Of a DNA stretch of 64,000 bases, positions 32,742-45,060 are shown piece after piece. This DNA comes from Bimuria novae-zelandiae CBS 107.79. Lineage: Eukaryota > Ascomycota > Dothideomycetes > Pleosporales > Didymosphaeriaceae. The stretch spans positions 757,013-821,012 of the forward strand of contig ML976678.1 in the NCBI GenBank assembly GCA_010015655.1, given 5' to 3'. The translations under genes and the position numbers were made by a program. The notes under the pieces were generated by a model that searched no databases, was not told the DNA's origin, and saw only the letters and a program-made list of their open reading frames with translations. Positions within the stretch are counted from its first letter, which is position 1; each line of letters opens with the position of its first letter.

Positions 32742-34270
32742 AATTTTCTTTGTCTGGAGGATATCGCGCTGGCCGACTGCGAGACAAAGCGGAGTGGACG
32801 TGGCGATCGAGGCGTGTCGGAAGCGAGCAAATGCAAGGTCGCAGAGGCGGAGGCTAGATGCAGAGGGGTCCGGCCCAGGCAGATGTCAGTCGCGGGCGCG
32901 GAGGGACGTCTCTGGGGGGTAAAACAGCTTCGAAACGTTGTAATGCCCGGATCGCTTTTTGGGCAGGCGCCAACGGGCAAGGCAGGCGCACGCGCGGTCG
33001 GGCGATTGGCGCGCACGGCAGCAGAAACGAAATGCGCACGTCGAGAAAAGCTCAGCAGGATAGGCGCGGTGGTGCGAGGGAGTCGATGCAGCGAGCCGCA
33101 GAGGGTGGGCAGGTGCGCCCGGCGTGCCTTGGGCTATGGTGCGAGGCGCGAACGAACGTCGGCTGGGTCGTTGCGGAGCGTTGCGGAGCGTTGGGTTACG
33201 GTGACAGGCGCACGGGGGCCAACAGCGCCGACGCAGCCAGATATAAGGAGCCTAGGGGGCAGACGGGCGCTAGCAGAACGCGGGCTGTTGAACAATGCAC
33301 ATGCAGCGGCGCTGCAGAGGAGATTGGGAAAAAGTGCGTGGGAAGCTGGACCTGAGGCCAATGATGCGAGAATGCGGGAGGGGGCTTTGGGGGACTCGAG
33401 GGGCGCGCTTGGATCAAGCAGCGGCGGCCAATGAGCAGCGCCGACGCGGTAGGGCAGAGACAGCAGCCAGGCCGTGCAAGAACAGGCGGGCTCGGGACGT
33501 GCAGCAGCAGTGCGGGAGCAGGTTGCGGCCAGCGGCAGTGGGCATCAGACTGGCGGCAGTGGTGGTGGGAGGGTGTAGAGAGGGTGCTGAGTGTGGGTGG
33601 GCACGGGGCGCAGAGAGGGGGGAAGGAGAGGGTCGTGTTTGTGAGAGCGGGCAGTTCGCGACTTGATAAAAGCTGGAGGCTTTACCGGACTGGGGAACGC
33701 TGCGTGCAGGATGGAGGGCTTTGATTGTTGATTGTGGGAGTACTACCGAGCGTTGCACAGGTCCGCCCACTGGGTTTGCGAGGAGAGGTGAAATGGCGAC
33801 GCGTGATTTGCTGCTGGCTGTCCGGCCGGCCTGTGATTTCTGAATGCCCAGGTGCTCGCTGATGAGACAGACTGACAGAGGGACTCGAGCCCACCCAAGG
33901 CGCGCCTATACCAAGCCGTGCTATAGCCCACACATGCCTCGGGGAGCGTTTTGGCCCTCCCGCTCGCGCGCTCGCTCGCCATGGTATCAGACCCTCGCAG
34001 CAGCGCGCGAAGCCGGCGTGGGGTGCAACGGCAGCAGGAACGCATACTTACTTACTCGTGCACCTACCTGGAGCTGTGCGCCGCCCTCATCGCGACGTTC
34101 ACAGCAGTCGCGGGCTCCTGCTGCGCTCGCTGGGGGCGGCTGCCGTGGCCCCTGGCGCGTCTGCCATCAGGCTATACCGGGCGTACTCTATCAACGAAGC
34201 ATGCATGCAAGCTGGAGCAAGGCCGGCGAACAAGCCTAGAGCGACAGCGCAGCACTAGCGCAATCTTCAC
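32742..34270 (-). promoter_or_regulatory. Long GC-rich leader and promoter of the scw1 gene
   Basis: About 1.5 kb without a convincing gene, very CG-rich from 32950 to 34200 and pyrimidine-biased on the - strand. All ORFs here are low complexity. On the - strand a strong 5' splice-site consensus (GTAAGTAAGTATG) occurs at about 34043-34055, which could start a leader intron. I cannot place its acceptor with confidence. Long leaders with upstream ORFs are common for regulatory RNA-binding proteins of fungi; here that is inference. Confidence 0.4.
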
Positions 34271-37088
34271 ACCATGATGCTGGAGTATGGCGGCCGCAAA
34301 CACGGCCTTTGGACGTGCTCAGCATTCCGGCAGTCTGGCACTTGTCGACGGTGGCCGCGAATCAGCGCAGAAGCCATTCCCTCGCCAGGCCGCATGGTGG
34401 GTCGAAACATCCCAGCTGATTTTCAAGCCATCGAACGCCCGTTCACGATCGCTGCATGCTGGCGACCTCTGTTGCACTTCGCGCTGCTAAGCCGCTGCCG
34501 GTGGTGCTACCCTCAACCTCCATCACTCCGCGGGCAGGAACGGAGCGTGCGCGACTGCCATGTTTAGCACCCTGTAACACTCCTCTCAACCGCACTCTCT
34601 CACCCTCCTAGTCAGCATTTAGACCGTCCTGCTACTGCGGGTTTCCCCGCTGCCAATCACGCCCAACAGGCACTCGGCATGCCGGTGCGCCCGCCTGCTT
34701 CCGGTCACAGGGCAAAAGGAACTTCAAACACCTTGATGCCTGCTTCCGACCCCCCTTCGAGACAACATGTCTAGTGCTGTTGTTCGAAGTGCCGTCTTTA
34801 GCAGGACGCGCATTGCGACATCTGCGGCCCGGCTTGCTTTTTCCGATCTTATCGATGCTGCCAGATCCTCTCCCAACTTTTCCGCTGAGACACGCCCAAT
34901 CACATCATTTTCGGCCACTCTGTACCACAGTCTACATCTGGACAGCTTCAGAACAAGGAGCGTCTCTTCACCCTCAACTTGAGGCACCTTTTGACACTGC
35001 AGCCACGTGGATCCACCCAGGGTTGTTGCCATTATCACATCTTCTTGTCTAGCCGAGGCTGTGTAGCCGACGGTAGCCTGGTCTCTGGCGTAATCTGCTA
35101 TTCCGAGCCACACGTTGTGCCCTCGTGTTAGCCCAGTCTCCCCTCTGATTCGGTGCGAGCACGAAGAGGCGTTTCAAAAACAAAAAAACAGGAGAGCGAA
35201 TTCGGCACTCGTCTGGTTTTCCTGAGAAGGTACCAACACAGCTTCATCACACTCGCACTAGACATCGAGTCACTGTGATGAGATCGTGACGAGGGCCTTG
35301 TGACTGATCCAGGAACAACATGGATGCAGGCTTTGTATCCTGTCATAACTAGTAGGTGCGAAGGTACTTCTCCAACCCTTGTCCGAACTTTGCGCACGCC
35401 ACAGCGTAAGCCACAGGAATACACCCGGTTAACTCTCGTCCCGTAAGACCCTGCAGGGAACACACCGCCATCTGAGGCAGGTGTGGGAACTTCACAGCCA
35501 TAATCGCACACGAGGTTGACATTCATCAACCCTACCATACGACGACACATTCCATCTGTCGGACCGTACTTCCACGTGAACCTCTCGTGCACTCAGGAGC
35601 GGGCACTTTGCCCTTGTCGGTGATAATTCCGATTCAGGTCGTTGAACAAGCGTTTTCCATCTACGACCGAGGCTGTACGGAGCTCGACAATATGGCAGAC
35701 AGCCCGAATGTTTCGGCAGGTCGAAAGTGCACTGTGATCAACTCATACGATTTCCACACATTCCCCCCCGCCAAGGAAAGAACATATTCTGCTCACATCG
35801 GCGAAGTGAACGAAGTTCAAGTGGGCTGTCAAGAAAGAGGTCAGAATAGGCCGCCTCAAGCCCGAAAACAAGAACCGTCGGCTACGATGATTTTGGACGC
35901 TCTTCGGACGTTCGATGCGCGAAGTGTCGACTTTGTGTAACTCTGGAGGTTGCTCAGACCTGCCTATAATCACATTCCACGCTTGCAACACGCCGTCGTC
36001 AATTCATCCGGCTAAGACTATGCGATCTTGCGAGTCCGCTCAATGCTTTACCAGATGATCAGTTCTATCCTCCATCAACCTCATATGATACGTCTTCGCC
36101 GGGCTTATGCTTCATTACTCTACAAGGCCGAGGCACGGTAGGGTAGCTTGGTCATTGGAAGACGTTGAGGTACCTGTCACTAGTGTCCCAACAACCGCAC
36201 TTCAACGTAGCTCACGCGGTTCCGTGAATAACCGGAGAGCGCTCCGACAACCATGACTCGTATTTACCAGCTAAGCAACGCTCCCATGCATACAATGCCG
36301 TCTTCACGTCTGAAACCATCCATTGAGCTCCCAGGAAGAGCTGTTTTCAATCCCATGTCGCTCTCGATCCATACTGACTCTAGTTCTGACAGCAAGCGCT
36401 TACCTTCGCCTTCCCGTCCCCACAACAAGGCGCCAGTACCCCAAAGGCAAACACTCACGAGACAAAATGAGGTCTTCAAGTTAATCCCTTGCTATGCCGG
36501 TACGCTCTGTCATTCGCTGCAGCGGTAAGACACGGGTATATCGTCAGCGAACGGATCCAAGACTACGGCTTAGTCTATGCGATGATCAGCAGGCTGCAGG
36601 CCTCGCTAGCATGGCCAGGAAACCTAAATCGCATCTCGAAATGTGGCACGGAGTGCATTAGTGGATACAAGTGAAGGACCAGGGGAGGTGGTAAGTGGAG
36701 ACGGACCATCGAAGCACAGGTCTTCTGGACGGTCCCTTGCGGATTCGATTGGTACGACCACCTCGATAATGCAGCCAGACACTCGAATCGACCCACAATT
36801 GCACTCTAAAGCAAACGTGTAGAGGTGGGATAGAGGCTGTCCCTGGACTTCTCACCCGCACCTGGCGTACGCAAGCGCTAGATCTTAAGCCCGGCGTCCC
36901 CATGGCTCCATTCTATCAATCTTTATCAGTACCGAGGCTTGTGATGACTGGGCATCGCTCAACCTTTGTCAGCTCCAGACCAAGTAGAGTACATCCGTGG
37001 TTGTGTGTTAGGCAACGCAATTCAAAGAGAACCCCTACTTTGGAACCGAGTAACTTGATCACGCAGCTCCACAAGGCAGAGTCGCATC
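34271..37088. other. Gene-poor stretch, no convincing coding sequence
   Basis: About 2.8 kb of normal composition. The longest frames are at 34724-35113 (-, 129 codons), 35128-35592 (-, 154 codons), 35587-35940 (+, 117 codons) and 36253-36528 (+, 91 codons). None shows a domain, a signal peptide or low-bias conserved blocks. 36253-36528 and 36489-36674 overlap in different frames and could be exons of one small gene, but no credible intron joins them. Orphan or lineage-specific genes cannot be excluded. Confidence 0.4.
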
Positions 37089-37409
37089 TCAACGTATGCT
37101 CAACTGCAGTGCTTTAGTACACGCAAAAGACTCAAATTCGCCAACAGGAATAGTCACCTTCGCCAATGCATCCTCGCGGACTAACGTGAACGCCTCTCCG
37201 TAGACGCCTACCAGACGCACGTGCGCCGCGTCTGGTGCCAAAACAACGCCCACGGCGTCATCCCCGCACGCGTCGCCCGAGTATGCGGCGGGTTCCTTGC
37301 GATCCTGCAGCCGTCCGCTTTGAAGCCGTAGATACCGTTCCATGCCAGGTATTAGTTGCGCACGGTTATACGCGGAAGGGGAACTGGACCTAAGCGCTAG
37401 TGGGGTCAT
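37089..37409 (-). CDS. Hypothetical protein, 106 residues
   Basis: The - strand frame starting at 37409 has no low-complexity bias and a sensible amino-acid mix (ERYLRLQSGRLQD, GDDAVGVVLAPDAAHVRLVG, DALAKVTIPVGEFESF). The frame stays open upstream of the ATG for about 30 codons of Leu/His/Pro-rich sequence before a stop, so a longer first exon is possible. I recognise no family. It may be a lineage-specific gene, the last exon of a larger gene, or chance. Confidence 0.35.
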   Translation of the reverse strand: MTPLALRSSSPSAYNRAQLIPGMERYLRLQSGRLQDRKEPAAYSGDACGDDAVGVVLAPDAAHVRLVGVYGEAFTLVREDALAKVTIPVGEFESFACTKALQLSIR

Positions 37410-38340
37410 TGGGGAGGTGGTGGGCGGGATCCGGGTAATTGCGGAGGGGTGGAGGTGGAGGGAGAGGTAGAGTTGTAGAGGAGGGTTGTGAGGAGCTACT
37501 GTAGAGTTTTGCTAGAGGTGTCGTGGTTGCTGAACTCGGAGGTTCTGGAGGCGTACAAATATCTCTCTAGTGTGTATCCAGCAACGAGAGCATCTCCATA
37601 GCTACTACCTACTTGACAAATGTAGCGCAAGCCTTTAAGTCTCATAACAACTCAGCGTATTGTTCCTAATGTTGCAAAAAAATCGCTTTCTATTTACGCC
37701 TACGTAAGCTTTAGCGACACCCTTCCTTGCTCATCCTACATATTCGAGACGCGTGTGGGGGAAATACCCAGTACTACTACGCCTTACCCAGCGCTTATTC
37801 CGTCCCGGCATGAGCACCATCTCACCGTCCACTTTTCATAACGGTTGAGCGCATTAGATTCTTATTGCGCAGATTTCGTCTCCAGGTGTGGTACTTTGCA
37901 GTGAACCACATGTTGCAGAAGCCAAACTTGCTGCGGAATACCGGGAGGATTGATGCCATCATACCGCCGCCGATGATTTGCCTAGGAGCTGAGCCAATGG
38001 TTAGCTAACTCATGGTTACAAAGTCACAGGGTGTATACCCCTTGAGAGGTTTGAGGAAATGGAGTGAGTCTTCGGAATGAACGAATGGGCTAGCGGATTT
38101 ACACTGCCGGTGATGTATTGCGAGCCAGGCGATGAGAGCAGCGACTGCTTCTGCGCGGGATCTGGATCTTGTAATCGCCTGCTCTGCCGCGGATGCGGAC
38201 GCTTTCGCGGTGCATGTCCGTGTCGATTATACCATTCAGGTATTAATCTAGATTTTAGGAGTTTATAGGAATTCAAGTTTTTGCTGAGTGTGTGTTGGTG
38301 TATACGCTTAGTTTAACTTGAGGGACCTTGTCCAAGCCTC
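37410..38340. other. Border of the gene island with a possible terminal exon
   Basis: Composition falls from normal to AT-rich across this stretch. On the - strand 37822-37981 could be a last exon: it is preceded by a branch-point-like GTTAGCTAACC and CTCCTAG acceptor, then reads QIIGGGMMASILPVFRSKFG and FCNMWFTAKYHTWRRN to a stop. An upstream Ala/Arg-rich frame (EQAITRSRSRAEAVAALIAW, near 38090-38230) could precede it through an intron with a GTGTAAAT donor. The residues look protein-like, but I do not recognise the family. Confidence 0.3.
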
Positions 38341-38643
38341 ATGTTGGCGGCAGATGCAACAGTGGGGATGTCTCTTCGGGTAGCTTCGCGTCATCGGCAC
38401 GTGTAGCCGTGGAGGTCGTCTTAGAAGTCCTTTGTCGCCAAGATCATCCGCCGGGAGGGATACTTCCGTGCGGTGCTGGTGCAGAGCCGGGGGGTTCTGC
38501 GTGCGGGATGCCCGCAGCGGTGCGGCGGCGGTCCTAGGGCGCTGCCCTTCGTGGAGTGCCGCACGGTGGCGGACTTCCAGGGGGGAGCGTGTGGCTCCTG
38601 CGTCTGGCAGAGCCGTGGTGCTCGGTGCGGGCACTATGACTAG
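38341..38643 (+). pseudogene. Small Cys-rich protein relic, DUF3716-like
   Basis: The + frame from ATG 38341 contains two TAG codons near 38404 and 38422 and then reads cleanly to a stop at 38641-38643. The last 60 residues carry VLVQSRGVLRAGCPQRC, PFVECRTVADFQGGACGSC and VWQSRGARCGHYD, that is C-X3-C...C...GACGSC...C. From memory this is the pattern of the fungal domain called DUF3716 in Pfam, of unknown function. The sequence is GC-rich and hardly mutated, though it borders a fully RIP-mutated Copia element whose pol ends about 200 bp to the right on the other strand. It may be an accessory ORF of that element or an independent gene relic. Confidence 0.45.
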
Positions 38644-39389
38644 GTGCTGGGTATTTTTTTTGTTATAATTAAGAAATTATCTTCTTTCTAATTACCCCTT
38701 TTTCAGAAATGCTCGTGCGATAAGGAGAGTGATAAAAGAAACTATAGTAATACATGCGTGCGAATGAATGGAGAAGAAGGTAGAAGAAGGCAGATAATGT
38801 TAATCGTGTGTTGTTATACAGAAGTAGCTTCCCTATATCGTATAGGGTCCGATGTGTCTTAGACAGTGTCTATTCTATTCTGTACGGGGTTAATTCTGTC
38901 TACGAATGCTTTAACCTAGATCTAGAGCTAGTTTATAGAGATAAGCTTCTTTAAAGTAGTATTTAGAGTCTTTTTTATACACGCATTTACTAGGTTATCA
39001 TTTCTATTAATCTAGTAAACTTTATTAATCTCCCTCTTTTTGTATTATTTACAAAGTAATATAATATTAATTATAAGTCTTTTCTTATTTATTATACCTA
39101 GTTTAATAAGGTAATTATATAGCGACTTCGAGTTAATATAGATAACTACAGGAATAGGTAGCAGGTCTAGGTTTTATATAACCTGTCTTAGCGTTATACT
39201 TAACGCTATTACACTATTAAAGCTACTAACTATTTTATATAGCTTGCTAGTAAGTACACTTCGTGTAACTTACTTATATTTAATTAAGTTCTAATATATA
39301 ATATTACCTTTAATTCTAAAGCTATTCTTCTATTCCGTATAGTGTTTATTTGCTAAAATAATTATAAATCTAAGCTATAAGCTTAGGTC

Positions 39390-39845
39390 TGTTAGGTTCC
39401 ATCCAGGATAGCTGGTCCTAAATGGGCTAAGGTTGGTTCTCGGGCAGGAGTACTGGTAGGACGGGAAAGGGTTGTAGTGATAGCTTGCGCCTGTCACTAA
39501 GGGCGTTAGTATCGAAGGTGTGTACAGCACAATCAAATCAACAAGGTTGCTTATTCAGATCCAAACGATAGATTGATAAACAGGTTAAACGCGAATATGA
39601 GAGATCATTCTCGCGTTCCTATATACATAAGGATTTCTGTACCATCCAAGGTCTTGCTGCCATCCATGGCTGGTGTCACCATCCACGGCTGGTGCTGCCT
39701 TCCATGGCTGGTGCTGCCATCCATGGCTGGTGCTGCCTTGGCTGGATGGTACATCACGTGACCTCGGTTGCGCAACCCCACCAAGTGTCACCCCCGCTGA
39801 GGGCCCGTTGGTCCTCCGCGTCCTATACATGTTCAGATCCTAACA
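39390..39845 (-). repeat. Solo Gypsy LTR inside the Copia relic
   Basis: 456 bp with TGTTAGG at the left and CCTAACA at the right, flanked by AGGTC on both sides (39385-39389 and 39846-39850). Its reverse complement matches the first 110 bp of the LTR at 57105 almost perfectly (start, CATGTATAGGACGCGG, CACTTGGTGGGG), so it belongs to the same subfamily as the element at 50712. The flanking Copia reading frame continues across it. A solo LTR with an intact duplication is the product of recombination between the two LTRs of a former full insertion. It is nearly free of RIP although the Copia around it is not. Confidence 0.93.
39655..39752. repeat. Tandem repeat of about 20 bp inside the solo LTR
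   Basis: Units of CCATCCATGGCTGGTGCTGC occur about five times with one- to three-base variation between 39655 and 39752. The related LTRs at 50712 and 57105 have only shortened forms (CCATCCAGCCAAG, CCATCCATGGATGAC), so copy number in this part of the LTR varies within the subfamily. Confidence 0.75.
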
Positions 39846-42800
39846 AGGTCTTTGTTATTCGCGAATAAATTATTTATAAAGATAAATAGTTTTGCATAAG
39901 CAAGGGCTAATAAGATAAATATAAGTCCTTATATAGAGTTTTAGATTTGCTATTTAAGTCGTGCGTTAAGGTAGGAGATGTCTATATTTTTTAGTTTAGT
40001 AACTTATATAGCAGTAGATAGATTAAATACTACCTCTAGTTAGTAGACTAAGGTAATATATACTCCTTTTACTTTTTATATAATATATTAATATAGTGCG
40101 TTGACAGCCTTTAGGTTAATTATATAAAGTTAGCTAGATTATCTTTTTTACGTAAGTATAATAGTGCTCCTTTTAGTAGAATTTATTTACTATTAAACTT
40201 AAGGCTTTGCTTGTGCGAAAAAATTATTTTTAGTTTTATATAAAAACTAACTTTTTATAGTTCCTCCTTTTTCCTTTATAAAAAACTAAGGGTGACGATA
40301 CTAAGCGTATTATCTATTTATATTTTAGTAAGACTAAAAGTTAGTAGTCCTTTATTTATACTAAGTAGGTATAAGTTATATAAAAAAGAAGTTATCTTAA
40401 GTGCGTTTCTATAGTAGTTATAGTAGGTTTTAAACTAATATAGTCCTGATTCGGCTGCTCCGTATAGTGGCTTAACAATACGTAGTATAGTAATTAGGCA
40501 GGAAAATATTTACTAGCTTCTTTAGCAGCTTTGCCTATATCGTATAAAGTAGCTTGTCTATAGACTATACGTACGCTTATATAATATTGCGACTTTCGCA
40601 ATATATATTATACAAGGTAATTAAAATTAGGCATAATGTAAAAATAAGCCTTTAGCTTATTTTTTTAATTATTAGTAATTATATTAAGATCACTTTCTTT
40701 TCCTTATTAGAGTGTCTAGCTAAGACAAGTTATAACTTTTTATATAACTAAGTTAATTTGCCTTTTATTTCTTATATAAGGCGGAGATTAAAGATTTAGC
40801 TAGTATAAAATTTTAGGTTAAACTTATAAATTTTAAATATTCTATTTATAATTAGGGCGTCTATTTCTATATAGTCTAATTCTTTAAAGGATGCTTTTAG
40901 GATTATAATTCCTCCTTCCTACTATAGTCTTAAGGAGAGTTTATACGCGTCTCTTTCCTTTTACGTAAAGTGTTAGATATAATAATCTTCTATAGTCTCG
41001 TGCAAAGCTTCCCTTTATAAGGTATTATATTATATAAAGTTCTTTCTTAGTCTGCCTCTTCTGCGTATCTGTGGCTATTTAACTAGTTATTTTACAATAT
41101 AATTATTGTCTTTAGTAGGTTAAGGTTCTTTTATATAGTAATATAGCTTAACGTGTGTATATTAAATAGTTAATGGTCTATTGCCTAGATCTACTATAAT
41201 ATCTTTACTAGTAATACTTTAAATTTTATATAGGCCTGTCTAGCCTTTCTTCTCTCTCTAGATTATTACTTTGCTTTATAGTAGTAAGTTAAGAACTTTA
41301 TATAAAGTAGGACCCTTATAAGTATTTATCGCGTAGTTAACATTTACCTTTGCCTTCCTTATATAGAGTATTTACGTAGCCTTTTAAATCGCGTAGGCTC
41401 GTGCAATAATCTTAGGTAATAAGAAAGAATCTAGATTAATCCTTAAGTATGCTCTATAGACTAGGAGCGTTAAAATAAAACTATTTAGGCCTATTATATT
41501 ATTAAGAGCCTTAATAGCTATTTATAGTATAGATTTATTATCTATACTATCCTAAACTTCGCTTTAAATAATATTATATATATAATATAAAGGTGTATAG
41601 GCTTATTCTACTTTGCCTATTACCTAGTGTGCTTCTATAGGTATTTAGTAATATATAGCTCTAACTATCTTCGCATAATTCCTAAAGTCTTTAAATATAA
41701 AGTTAGTTCCTAGGTTATGTATAATATAGTCTAAAGGTCCTTAATAGACGTTAATTTAGTATTTATATAGCGCGTTCTAAGTGTCTCGTACGAATAAGGA
41801 TTTTAGAAAAACTACTACTTAGAAGCCTATCTTTACGTTAATAATATATAGTACGGTTTTATTACTAATTTATATAATATTTATTACTACTTTATAGTTA
41901 AAGTGCGTATTATCTTTAATAAAAAACTTAAATTATTATAGAGAAGGGTCGTGTAATTAGTATTAATAGTAGAACTTCTTAATTTCTTCCAGTATAGATT
42001 AGTTAACTTTGTGTCTAGCAGTAGTAAGCATCTTATAGAGTCTCTCTATACGGGGGTGTCTAAAGCGTCAATGTAGACATCGGAGTTCTGTCTCTATAAA
42101 GTACGAGATTGCTTCATCTTAGCCTGTATTAAAGAATAGGTGTCCCCATTTCCGTACGACGGGTATAGTTGAACTGTCTTTTTATATAATAACGTTAAGG
42201 ACGTTATTATAGTAGGCTTCTAGCCTATTAGCGTCTGCTAGGGATAGTAGGAATAGTGTAGGGGTATTAAGAATATAGTAGGTAACTCTACTAATTAGGT
42301 TCTCTATCTATACGGTCCCTAGTAAACTCTATAGGTTCTAGCCTCTAAAAGAAATATTTATTACCTTTAAGGTCTAGGCTTCCTTTATATAAGAGTTCTC
42401 CCTTAGGTATGCTTCTAATTAAGACTTATTAATAATAGATATCTTTACTACGCCTATGTCTTAAAGTTCACTTTAGTACTTTATATAGTATTAATTCTTA
42501 ATAATAAACTAGTCCGCACTTTAGTTAGTCTTTTTACTATAAATATCTTTACTAGTCGTGTAGTATAGGTAAGTAACTATTATAAGGAAATATATAGCTT
42601 TTTCGCTATAATTATTAATATTAGAGTTATTATCCTTATTTATAAAGTTATTAGTCTTGCTATTAGAATATCCTTTATATTTTATAATATAATTTAAAAC
42701 TTTTATATAGGTTAGCGTGTGGTTATGTCTCTTATTGTATAAGGAAATGTATTGTTGTTTAGCTTTTAATCTATCTATATAAGAATAGTTTAAGGACTAA

Positions 42801-44860
42801 TATTCTTTCTTTTTATACATAAAGCACTTCTTCCCTTTTATACTATTACCCCTTTTACGTTGTGCGTTTCGTGGTCGTGCGTACGATGGGCCTGAGTTCT
42901 AGTGCGGCATTCTAGGCCTGCTATCGTACGTAGGTCAAGAGGGTATACGGGCGGTGGTTGTGTATCGTCTATTAGTGTAGTACGTTCTATACATATTTTA
43001 TACGTATTAGTTAGCTTGCCTGTTTATTATAATCTATAGTACTATTTAAAAGTCTCCGAACAGTGCTTCGCACGTAGGTTTAATAGAAAATATAGCTTAT
43101 TTAAGTTCTAGTTACCTTCTACATGCTTATATAACTATTATATATAGTTATATTTCACCCTTAAATAATAGTCCTATAGCCCTTTATGCGAGGGTTAGTC
43201 TATTAATTATTATATTAAGGATTTTATATAAGAACTTATTAGGGTTTTTATATTTATATTATGTAAAGGTTATAGTTCTCTAGTCTATCTAATACTAATT
43301 ATAATTAACTAAGGTATTAAAGTGCTTATTAATCTAGTTATATAAAGCTTTTTAGGTTTATCTAAGTCTAATATTATAGATATAGTAGACGCTCGCGCGG
43401 CCTTCTAGTATATTTAGGAAAAGGGCTAAATACTAGCTTTCTAAAATGTCTAGTTATACGCAAAGCTAAATAAAGATCTAGACTTTATTATATAAGATAT
43501 TATATAGCTTACTAAAATAGTTATTCTTTTTTTTCTAGGTCTTTTAGGATTATATAATCTTATTTAGTAGTATTCTTTTATTTAGTACTTCGTACGCGGG
43601 CGGTAGACTATATATATATTAAAATAGTATAATTTATTTCTATATTAGTATTTTATATAATTATAAAGCTATTCGTGCAAACTGCTACTATAGTTATAGT
43701 TAAGGCCTTAGACTTTATACGTATCTTGTTTATGTAGGGGAGTATGGAGTGTTTCCTGTTCGTGTGGATAGGTGTATTCCGTAGTGTGTTCCCTCTAGCG
43801 CCCCTTTTACTAGTCTTGTGTATATAGGTCGTACGGGACTCTCTGCGTAGAGGTTGTGTGTGCCCTTAGAGTAGAAGTCGCGGTAGTTTGTGGCGCTAGC
43901 TCGTACGTAGGTTGTTCTCGTTCGATAGTTTGTACGTGTAGAGTTCCTAATAAAGTAGTACCTTTAGGTCCCTGTATAGTGCAGAGTCCTTATGCGATAG
44001 TGTGGAGCTTCTATGCCTAGTTATTATAGTCTAAGCTAGGCGTAATTGTAGTAATTCCCTTATTTATAAGAAGTATATTGAGTTTCCTTTTAACTATGCA
44101 CAAGAAGTTACTAAATTATTTATATAATTAATATAAAAAATCTTTTTTATAGTAAGTAAAGAAGTCTTTTCCTCTTTAGCGTATTATATATAGCTTTATA
44201 AAAGCTAGAATAGCGTATAATATAAGCTTTTTTTTACTTACTATTTTATTTATAGTAAACATTAGTATAAAATATTTTAAACTTATGTCTCTCCTTAGTA
44301 TTTATATAAAGATACTAGTCTTATTACTTAGTTTTTAGTATAGCTTATTTTTTCCTTTTAAGTCATAATAGCATGCGAGCTTTGTGCGGAGTTTTACGTA
44401 ATAGTATATATTTCTTAAGTTTTATCCTATATATTAGGCTAGTTAGTATATTAGGCTTAAGCTTAGATGCGTAGTACTATTATAGTTATATTATATTATA
44501 TTGTATAACGTAGTTATTATTAAAGTAATATATTAGGTCTATATCGTGCAGTACGTCTTTTATTATTATATAATATACACTATTTTCTTTTGTTACGTAT
44601 AATATATCTTTAGTAAGTAAAGTAGGTATTATATTATATAAGGCGTAAGTTAATTTCTAAAGCTTTTAAGTCCCTCTAATACTTTAGTAATAAAATAGAG
44701 CCTATACTTCCTATATAGGTAGTCTCCGTCTTTACTCTTCTTAATTTATAATTAACTCTCTAGGCGGATAAGGCGTAGAGATAATTAACTACTAATTAGT
44801 GTTAAATAGGCTATACTAAGCTAAGCATATCGCGATATGATAGGGCTAAATAGTTATACG

Positions 44861-45060
44861 ATAGTATAGGTGAGAAAAGGGTCTAGTATTTAAGTCTTGT
44901 CTATCTATTCTACGTACAAAGGAAAGGGGGTTATAAGGATTAATGCTCGCGCACGGTGACTATGGTCTGTGCCTTTGCCTGTGCAGTATTACATAACCAT
45001 TATCACCTATCTTAAGACATCGTATTAGGTAGCTGCCCGTACTGCGTACGGACATCTATC
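44861..45060. other. Junction between Copia relic and truncated Gypsy element
   Basis: A 200 bp block with partly normal composition (44945-45055), possibly the Copia 5' LTR or its flank. No direct repeat of it could be found at the other Copia end. No ORF. Confidence 0.3.

Larger units (their letters stand above)
38850..44860 (-). mobile_element. Ty1/Copia retrotransposon relic, RIP-degraded
   Basis: The - strand shows Copia gag and pol in order. Gag has a degraded CX2C-type knuckle block (GKKCFMYKKKEY ... KAKQQYISLY) near 42750-42840. At the other end is RNase H, with LNARLK.QI.N...GLIFILLALA..KLFIFINNLFANNKD near 39850-40000 and SKSLYNYLIKLG, KREINKVY.INRNDN, CIKKTLNTTLKKLI near 38930-39130, the usual Copia C-terminus. 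Integrase and reverse transcriptase should lie between but are too mutated for me to mark residues. A solo Gypsy LTR (39390-39845) splits the RNase H. LTR ends could not be defined. The extent given is approximate. Confidence 0.72.

Noticed and set aside
32478..33434. 318-codon + strand frame overlapping the scw1 start and leader
   Set aside because: Ala/Arg/Gly-rich low complexity typical of a shadow frame in GC-rich sequence. The - strand RRM gene explains the region.
35128..35592. 154-codon - strand frame as a gene
   Set aside because: No domain, signal or conserved-looking block. Left as unannotated intergenic sequence with the caveat that orphan genes are possible.
39585..39830. 81-codon - strand frame and the matching + strand frame
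   Set aside because: Both lie entirely within the solo LTR and come from its tandem repeats.
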